Assembly: GCF_900167065.1 (NCBI RefSeq)
Contig: NZ_FUYA01000002.1
Location: 166,817 to 230,816, forward strand
Direction: 5' to 3'
Length of the DNA: 64,000 bases
Origin: Desulfobaculum bizertense DSM 18034
GTDB lineage: Bacteria > Desulfobacterota > Desulfovibrionia > Desulfovibrionales > Desulfovibrionaceae
Of the stretch, positions 58,686 through 64,000 are shown piece by piece (positions within the stretch are counted from its first letter, which is position 1; every line of letters begins with the position of its first letter). A model generated the notes under the pieces. The model worked only from the letters and a program-made list of their open reading frames with translations, was not told where the DNA came from and ran no database searches. Position numbers and translations under genes: made by a program.

Positions 58686-60578
58686 CTAGTCGACCAGGTC
58701 AGGGTTCTCAAAGATCTGATAGATCGGAGCACCCTCGGTATCTGCCGGCACAGGGCCGCCTGTTGCGTAGCAGAAAGTAGGAACGATGTCCGCGAGCCAG
58801 CGCGGGCGCTCGTAACGGAAGCCAGCCTTGACGCCGGGACCGCGGAAGAACATGCAGTTCTTCAGCTCGCCGATGCCGCAGGAACCGGTGGGCAGGCCGT
58901 AGCCGTGCTCAGCCATGTATTCGGGCTTCAGAGCGTAGACGACGTCGCCAGCCTGGGCACCGCCCATTCCGAAGACAGCTGCGTCTTCCTTACGGACTGC
59001 AAGCAGAATCGGGCGTTCGCCAGTTTCGGGGTGCTTGTAGTCGTAGAGTGCGTCGATGATTTCATCGCGGACTTTTTCGTAATCTTCGTCAGCAACAATG
59101 CCGCCGGGGTACTTGGAAGCAAGGTTGACGTAGACAAACATGTAGCGCTGAGGAACTGCCTTGGATTTGGTCACGTCCAGCTCGTAGTTGAAGCCTTCGG
59201 ATTCCTCGTAGATCTCCCAGTAGTTCTCGTTCTTTTTCGGCTCGTAGTGGGTGAGACCCTTTGCCTTCAGAGCGTCAGCAGTGTTCAGGATCGGGCCGAG
59301 GCGGGTTGCGCCGTGGTCAGAAACACAGGATACGATGGTTTCGTTGTCATCAAACAGCTCCATCATCTTGCCGAGGAAACGGTCCTCGATCTGGTAGATG
59401 GCGCGTTCCATGCCAAGAGCCTTTTCGCGGATTGCCGGATCTTCGCTTTCCATCTCGGACAGCCAGCCGTGGTACAGCCAGTCAATCAGGTGAGTGTGGA
59501 GGTAGAAGAGATCAAAGTCAGGGTTGGTCTGGATAGCCTTGGTAGCAACCTCGGTAACCCACTCGGAGTGGAACTGAGCAACTTCAACAACGGTGTCCAT
59601 GTCGATGATGCCGTGAACAAATGCCACGTAACCCATGTCGTTGCAGATGAGGTGCTTGTCCCATTCGACGTTCTTGACGCCGTCAGCAGGAGCGATGAAG
59701 CCGTGGCGGCCAGAGATGCCGGACAGGTACAGAGTAAAATCTTCTGCGTCGTCGGTGAGCTTCATGAGCTTGCCACGGAAGGTGCCAGGCTCAGTGCGGC
59801 CGTCGGACTTCACAACAAACTCGTGCTTGGCAACGTCGGACCATTCGCCAGCCTTGATGACAAAGAAAGCCTTCTCAAGGTCCTTTTCGGGGCACAGGGC
59901 GAACATGTCGTAGCCGTCGTCGTCAGATTCCCAGGTCAGGCCGTACCAGGTCTGGTCTTCGAGGGGATCCATGGATTCCTTGAAGTGCATGTTGACTTCG
60001 AATGCCAGAGGCTCGTCAGCGTCTTCGGGAAGGTTCTTCCAGCCCTTTGCATCGTCAAAGCGAACCTGCTCGCCCATCGGATAGAAGTCGGAAGAAATGA
60101 CGCTTTCGGAAGCAAGCCATTCTTTGTGGCCGTTGCCTTCTTCGTTCCAGCGGCTTTCTGCGGGAGAAAGGCCCTGACCCTGAACCATGACGCCGTTCTT
60201 CATGTGAGAAGGCCAGGACATGGGGTAGTTGACAACGATGCACTTCTTGCCTGCGCGGTCCCAGCGATCCCAGATGGTCTCTGCGGTCAGCGGTTCGGAA
60301 CCAAAAGCCTGAACGGTCTTGTGGTGCTCAAGGCTGCGGCCCTCAACGTAATAGTAGTAGTCTTCAACACCGTGAGTGCGCGGGAAAGCGCCTGTGCAGA
60401 TGGTGGCCCAGGACGGAGGCGTTACGGTGGGCATGTTGAAGCCCTCGGTCATGTAACTTCCTTCGTTGATGAACTTCTCGAAGTTCGGAAGAGCGCCTTC
60501 TGCAATGAGAGCCTCAAGGCGTTTGGGGATCATGCAGTCAAAACCCAGAAGAGCTGCTTTTTTAGCTACTTTAGCCAT
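58686..60578 (-). CDS. Alkaline-phosphatase-superfamily phosphodiesterase/phosphatase-like enzyme
   Basis: This 630-residue protein belongs to the type I phosphodiesterase/nucleotide pyrophosphatase branch. The start KKAALLGFDCMIPKRLEALI holds the first metal Asp; PTVTPPSWATICTGAFPRTHG near residue 52 has the nucleophile Thr; LYLHTHLIDWLYHGWL near 365 supplies Asp and His; and CVSDHGATRLGPI near 425 supplies Asp-His. No Cys/Ser sulfatase signature (CxPxR) is present, so phosphoester substrates are likelier than sulfate esters. GGAGGAAGAA precedes the ATG. It follows the BCCT importer gene by 45 bases, so it probably acts on the imported compound. The substrate is unknown. Confidence 0.82.
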   Translation of the reverse strand: MAKVAKKAALLGFDCMIPKRLEALIAEGALPNFEKFINEGSYMTEGFNMPTVTPPSWATICTGAFPRTHGVEDYYYYVEGRSLEHHKTVQAFGSEPLTAETIWDRWDRAGKKCIVVNYPMSWPSHMKNGVMVQGQGLSPAESRWNEEGNGHKEWLASESVISSDFYPMGEQVRFDDAKGWKNLPEDADEPLAFEVNMHFKESMDPLEDQTWYGLTWESDDDGYDMFALCPEKDLEKAFFVIKAGEWSDVAKHEFVVKSDGRTEPGTFRGKLMKLTDDAEDFTLYLSGISGRHGFIAPADGVKNVEWDKHLICNDMGYVAFVHGIIDMDTVVEVAQFHSEWVTEVATKAIQTNPDFDLFYLHTHLIDWLYHGWLSEMESEDPAIREKALGMERAIYQIEDRFLGKMMELFDDNETIVSCVSDHGATRLGPILNTADALKAKGLTHYEPKKNENYWEIYEESEGFNYELDVTKSKAVPQRYMFVYVNLASKYPGGIVADEDYEKVRDEIIDALYDYKHPETGERPILLAVRKEDAAVFGMGGAQAGDVVYALKPEYMAEHGYGLPTGSCGIGELKNCMFFRGPGVKAGFRYERPRWLADIVPTFCYATGGPVPADTEGAPIYQIFENPDLVD

Positions 60579-60623
60579 TTCTTCCTCCTAGAATTCGCAC
60601 CGTGGTGCGATTGGCGAGAAAAC

Positions 60624-62249
60624 CTAGTCAGTGACGGGGATTTCTACGGCCACAGCCTGAACAGAGGCTGGTTTTTCACTTGATGTTTCTTCTACTTTTT
60701 CCACTGGCTCTGTTTTCGGGACATTGATGTCCTTCAGCATCTTGAACCAGCTAATGACAACAAACAGAATCGGAATAAGCATTAACGCGCCAGCAAAGTT
60801 GGCAAATATGCGCACCGGGCCGAGGCCTCCAAGGGAGATTGCCGCCAGAGCCAGACCAGCCTGAATGGCTGCCCAGAAGAAGCGGTGTCCTCGTGTTGGT
60901 TCGCTTCCTGGCACCAGTTTTGTGGTGGCGGAGCAGGAAATGACGTATGCACAAGAGTCCACGCTGGTCGCGAGAAAAATTGTTGAGAAAATGCAGTAAC
61001 CAACCAAAACAACGGTGCTGCCGGGCAGGGAGTCCAGAATTGCGACCATTGCCGCAGGACCACCGGAACTCTTCAGGATGCTGATGGCGTCAACTGCACC
61101 CGTCCACTGCTGGAACAGGGTAAAGCCGCCAAAGACTCCGTGAATCATGTAGGAGCCAGCCATGCCGCCGAAGATGCCCATGAGGATGATTTCGCGAACG
61201 GTACGTCCTCTGGAAATTCTGGCGATAAACAGTCCCATGAAGGGTCCGTAGGACGCCATCCAGAGGCAGAAGAACACTGTCCAGTCCTTGGGGAAGGAGT
61301 TTGGTTCAAATGGTGCCGTCCAGAAAAGCATCTGCATGAAGTTGTTACTCAGTTTGCCAAAGGCGTTGGTAAAGTTGTCCACAATGAAAGTTGTGGGGCC
61401 AACGCAGAAGGTGAACAGAACCATAGCAATGGCAATGAGAACATTGACGTCTGAAAGGATCTTGATACCCTTCTTCAGACCTGCACAAACAGACGTTGTA
61501 AAGATGATGGCGGATACCCCAAGAATGACGAGCTGCATTTTAAACGTTGGCTCGAAGCCAAGCGTGTGAGCCAGTGCTTGATTCACAATTGGGAGTGAGG
61601 CGCCCATAACTGCTGCATTGGAAAACATCAGGCCAACGATAAAGAAAACCTCGATGAATCGACCAACGCCGCCTTCGACATGTTTTTTACCTAAAAAAGG
61701 TTCAGCTGCAGAACTGATACGAAGGACAGGTTTTTTCTGCTTATGGAAAAGGTAACAAATTGGAAGTGCTACAATTACGTACCATGGCCATGTTACGGGA
61801 CCCCAGTGCAGCATGACGTATGACAGAGACCATTCAAAAGCTTCTCGTGACAGTTCGCCTGCATACTGTGGTCTGGAGATGAGATCCCAAAGCGGTTCTA
61901 CGATTGACCAGAACATGACGGCACCGGCAACACCGGAACAGAACATCATGGCCAGCCAGGAGTAGGTGCTGAATTCAGGTTTCTCGTCAGGATCTCCAAA
62001 CTTGATGTTACCGTATCTGCTCATTGCGAAAAACGCGGAGAGGCAGACCATGCCAAATGTTGCCCACTGGTAGTACGAACCTGTGGCGCGAACGAATGCA
62101 CCGTATGTGGAGCTTAAAATTCTCTGACTTGCCTCAGGGTAAAGTACAGAGCTTCCAATAATGAGGAGCAGAACAACAGAAGCAGGAACGAGGATTCGTA
62201 AATCGGGTCGTAAATCTGCTTTGCCAGTTTGTGTCCGGGTATCAGCCAT
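60624..62249 (-). CDS. BCCT-family transporter
   Basis: This 541-residue inner-membrane protein has about twelve hydrophobic segments and the BCCT hallmarks: MMFCSGVAGAVMFWSIVEP near residue 105, HWGPVTWPWYVIVALPI near 150, and DWTVFFCLWMASYGPFMGLF near 320, the helix containing the aromatic trimethylammonium-binding box. It imports a quaternary amine or similar zwitterion such as choline, betaine, carnitine or a sulfonium compound. The ATG at 62249 is preceded by AGGAGGTAAT. It is the first gene before the phosphatase-superfamily enzyme gene. Confidence 0.93.
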   Translation of the reverse strand: MADTRTQTGKADLRPDLRILVPASVVLLLIIGSSVLYPEASQRILSSTYGAFVRATGSYYQWATFGMVCLSAFFAMSRYGNIKFGDPDEKPEFSTYSWLAMMFCSGVAGAVMFWSIVEPLWDLISRPQYAGELSREAFEWSLSYVMLHWGPVTWPWYVIVALPICYLFHKQKKPVLRISSAAEPFLGKKHVEGGVGRFIEVFFIVGLMFSNAAVMGASLPIVNQALAHTLGFEPTFKMQLVILGVSAIIFTTSVCAGLKKGIKILSDVNVLIAIAMVLFTFCVGPTTFIVDNFTNAFGKLSNNFMQMLFWTAPFEPNSFPKDWTVFFCLWMASYGPFMGLFIARISRGRTVREIILMGIFGGMAGSYMIHGVFGGFTLFQQWTGAVDAISILKSSGGPAAMVAILDSLPGSTVVLVGYCIFSTIFLATSVDSCAYVISCSATTKLVPGSEPTRGHRFFWAAIQAGLALAAISLGGLGPVRIFANFAGALMLIPILFVVISWFKMLKDINVPKTEPVEKVEETSSEKPASVQAVAVEIPVTD

Positions 62250-62986
62250 ATTACCTCCTAGTTTGTGTTCCAAAGCAGGGAAGCCAGTATCCCTGAACCC
62301 CCGAAGGGGTGCCTTATGGAAGCCCTCACAAAACTTTGAATATCCAAGCGAGACAGCCTATCTCGCGTTTGTGCTTTATTGCCCAAAAGGATTTTCGATA
62401 ATTCCGTGCGGACGGCTCGTATTCATCAAGAACCGGACCAACACGAATAAGTATTTGAAATTTATTGAGAAAAAGGAAAATTTTGAAAGGGCAGATCGCT
62501 TGGGGACTTTTTCTCAATCGGAAAAGGCGACGCTAATGTCGTGTCCTTTTTGAGTTTTTGTATAACATGCTGTTTTCATTAGAAAAAAAGAACATGCCAC
62601 AAATGGCATCTTAGACGACAATTTTGACGTGAAAGTTAAGGATTTCAGCTTGCTACAGGCGTTAAATCGATTCGTGTAAGATTTTGTTACTCAATTGATT
62701 GAACTTTTTTTCACAGCAAATTGGGGGCTTTGGAACTTTTTCACAATCTTTTTTGGGTGGTCGCCGCTTATGCAGAGGGAGGGGGATTTGTCGTATCGTA
62801 TAATCGTCTAGAATCGTGCGGTTTTTCGCATGGTGGGCGTGCAAAAAACTGAAACACTTTTTTTCACAAAAGGTCTAGAGCTGGAGGGGGGAAAAACGCC
62901 TCAGGAAGAGGCTAGGTATGCTCTATGTGAGCAAAAAAAGGAAAGGCCAGCACATGCTGGCCTTATGGATGTAGCGGAATCATTGA
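62250..62986. promoter_or_regulatory. Upstream region of the BCCT operon
   Basis: This 737-base non-coding region contains GCGACG-CTAA-TGTCGT at 62527-62542, one base from the activator dyads near the EamA genes, and a weaker ACGACA-ATTT-TGACGT at 62615-62630. No convincing sigma-54 promoter was found on the minus strand, so regulation by the same activator is uncertain. A terminator hairpin, AAGGCCAGCA with TGCTGGCCTT at 62943-62964, lies near the right end, after the CGGC-domain gene. Confidence 0.5.
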
Positions 62987-63316
62987 TTAATGTGTGTAAT
63001 CAAGGAGGATGACGCTGTCACCAAGCTTTTTGGCAACAGCTGCCTTGATCTCGGCAAAGTGTGGGCAGGGCATGCCAATTGGATTCCCTTTGGAAATGCA
63101 TGAAGCAAGCGCAATGACCTCCGCCCCGCGGTCTACCATAAGCTGCGCACGCGAAACTGCCCGCTTTCCCGGACAGCCTCCACAGCTCACCATCCCAACA
63201 AGCTCCGATGGCCCGATTTCTTCAAAAGCAAGCTTGCCCTCTCGAATTACCTTGAAATCCATCGTTGCAGGACACATGTCCTCGGTCTGCTGGCAGCGTA
63301 TAACTCCAACTTTCAT
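62987..63316 (-). CDS. CGGC-domain protein
   Basis: This 110-residue protein has a GxIRCQQTEDMCPATMDFK start with two cysteines, the central VGMVSCGGCPGKRAV (the CGGC motif, about residue 43) and the late ALASCISKGNPIGMPCPHF. These cysteines match small CGGC-domain proteins of anaerobes, thought to bind metal or a cluster; the biochemical role is not known. The ATG at 63316 is preceded by AAAGGAGACGCC. It appears monocistronic. Confidence 0.78.
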   Translation of the reverse strand: MKVGVIRCQQTEDMCPATMDFKVIREGKLAFEEIGPSELVGMVSCGGCPGKRAVSRAQLMVDRGAEVIALASCISKGNPIGMPCPHFAEIKAAVAKKLGDSVILLDYTH

Positions 63317-63481
63317 GGCGTCTCCTTTAGTGCCTCTCTTGTACGCCACTCAATACAGCGTACATAGAAATACTCATTCCATAAAAAGAGAATACACTTT
63401 TGTCTACAAGATCACTTTAAGAATAGATTTAATAGGATAGAAATCCCTTTGAATTAATGATTAAGCGCCCAATTGGATTGG

Positions 63482-63600
63482 GGGCCTGCCTCAGTGCGGT
63501 AGTGTTGGATGGTGGGATGGGGGAAAATTGAGGGCCTGCCCCAGCGCGGTAGTGCTGGATGGGAGGGTGGGGGAGAATTGGGGGCCTGCCCCCAAACCCC
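63482..63600. repeat. 50-bp direct tandem repeat beside composite repeat C
   Basis: GGGCCTGCC recurs at 63482, 63532 and 63582, exactly 50 bases apart. The first two units share the run CAG-GCGGTAGTG-TGGATGG and the third merges into the composite repeat. Confidence 0.85.
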
Positions 63601-64000
63601 CGCGTAAGGGAATGATTCCCTTACGTATCCTCAGCGAGTTTAAAAGCCGTTCAAGCTTCGCTTGCACGGCTTTTAAACTTGTTGGGGCTGCCTAAAGCGG
63701 CTTCCTTCTCTTTCCCGTGCGTTGCCACCATTCCTTTTGAACGCCTTTCGGCGTTCAAAAGGAATGAGTGCGGTCTGAAAAAGGCAGAAGAACACGCAAT
63801 CGGGAAATGCCCTCTAGCTCAAAAAATACGGCTGATGGAGAGGAAAGCACAGCTTTCATCCCATTCAGCCGTATTTTTTGAGCGATAGCGGGATTCCCAA
63901 GGGCCTCGTCCTTGGGCGGGGTCAAGGGGCAGCGCCCCTTGCAGAGGTGCGGGGACAGAGTCCCCGCCCACCCTCGCACCCCTTGTAGAGCACGAGACGG
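63582..64000 (+). repeat. Composite hairpin repeat, copy C (cut by the window end)
   Basis: This block has the same module order as copy A: GGGGCCTGCCCCC, GTAAGGGAATGATTCCCTTAC, the AAAAGCCGT-CAAGC stem, the TTTTGAACGCC stem, a long stem starting CTCAAAAAATACGGCTGA at about 63817-63881 that is the reverse complement of the one in copy B, then CCAAGGGCCTCGTCCTTGG and GGGGCAGCGCCCC. It continues past the right edge. Confidence 0.85.

Noticed and set aside
58686-60578. Choline sulfatase or arylsulfatase
   Set aside because: The Cys/Ser-x-Pro-x-Arg sulfatase signature is absent; the nucleophile region is of the Thr phosphodiesterase type.
62320-62340. Sigma-54 promoter for the BCCT gene (GC and CC ten bases apart near 62322-62335)
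   Set aside because: The flanking bases do not match the -24/-12 consensus beyond the GG/GC spacing.

Overview
**Organism and overall character.** The window looks like the chromosome of an anaerobic, sulfur-metabolising bacterium of the Desulfovibrio type (Desulfovibrionales). This is an inference. It rests on two glycyl radical enzymes with an activase, sigma-54 activators, TRAP and BCCT importers, a C_GCAxxG_C_C redox protein, Dsr/Tus-like sulfur-relay proteins, a selenoprotein, and moderate GC content with lineage-style composite hairpin repeats. No tRNA, rRNA, CRISPR array, insertion sequence or phage gene was seen.

**1-5.3 kb.** A metal/chelate ABC importer runs off the left edge (ATPase, permease, binding protein, all on the minus strand). 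After a composite repeat come archaeal-type phosphoglycerate kinase and type II glyceraldehyde-3-phosphate dehydrogenase.

**5.9-22 kb.** This is a catabolic island. A LacI-type regulator is followed by a ten-gene minus-strand cluster: a sugar-isomerase-fold protein, a small unknown, SufS, SufE, an HpcH/HpaI aldolase, a 2-hydroxyacid dehydrogenase, an IolB/KduI-type isomerase and a complete TRAP importer. A LarA-type nickel racemase is divergent. A zinc alcohol dehydrogenase, an UlaG-like lactonase, an Asp/Glu-racemase-fold protein and a creatininase-family hydrolase follow. Together they suggest uptake and cleavage of a sugar-acid-like substrate, possibly one containing sulfur.

**22-36 kb.** This is a glycyl radical enzyme region. 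GRE1 lacks the usual Cys-x-Glu pair and is followed by its activase and a HesB/IscA-like gene with an in-frame TGA and a SECIS-like hairpin, so it is probably a selenoprotein. A sigma-54 activator is divergent from GRE1. Further on are an APC permease and a choline-lyase-like GRE2, with a cysteine paralogue of the HesB-like protein behind it. Both GRE transcription units have sigma-54 promoters (-24 GG, -12 GC).

**36-50 kb.** This is a surface polysaccharide locus with an ABC-2 exporter, an MBOAT O-acyltransferase and its SGNH-like partner, several glycosyltransferases, a UDP-sugar epimerase, a CapD-like dehydratase, and a protein closely resembling UDP-sulfoquinovose synthase. A sulfonated sugar may therefore be built into a cell-surface glycan.

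**50-64 kb.** A PAS-sigma-54 activator is next to two EamA exporters. Both exporters have sigma-54 promoters preceded by GCGACA-N4-TGTCGC dyads, which defines a candidate regulon. A 220-bp tandem repeat lies between them. Next are a BCCT importer with an alkaline-phosphatase-superfamily enzyme, then a separate group of DsrH/E/F-like proteins, an OsmC-like protein and a small protein resembling the C-terminus of that enzyme. A CGGC-domain protein and the third composite repeat end the window.
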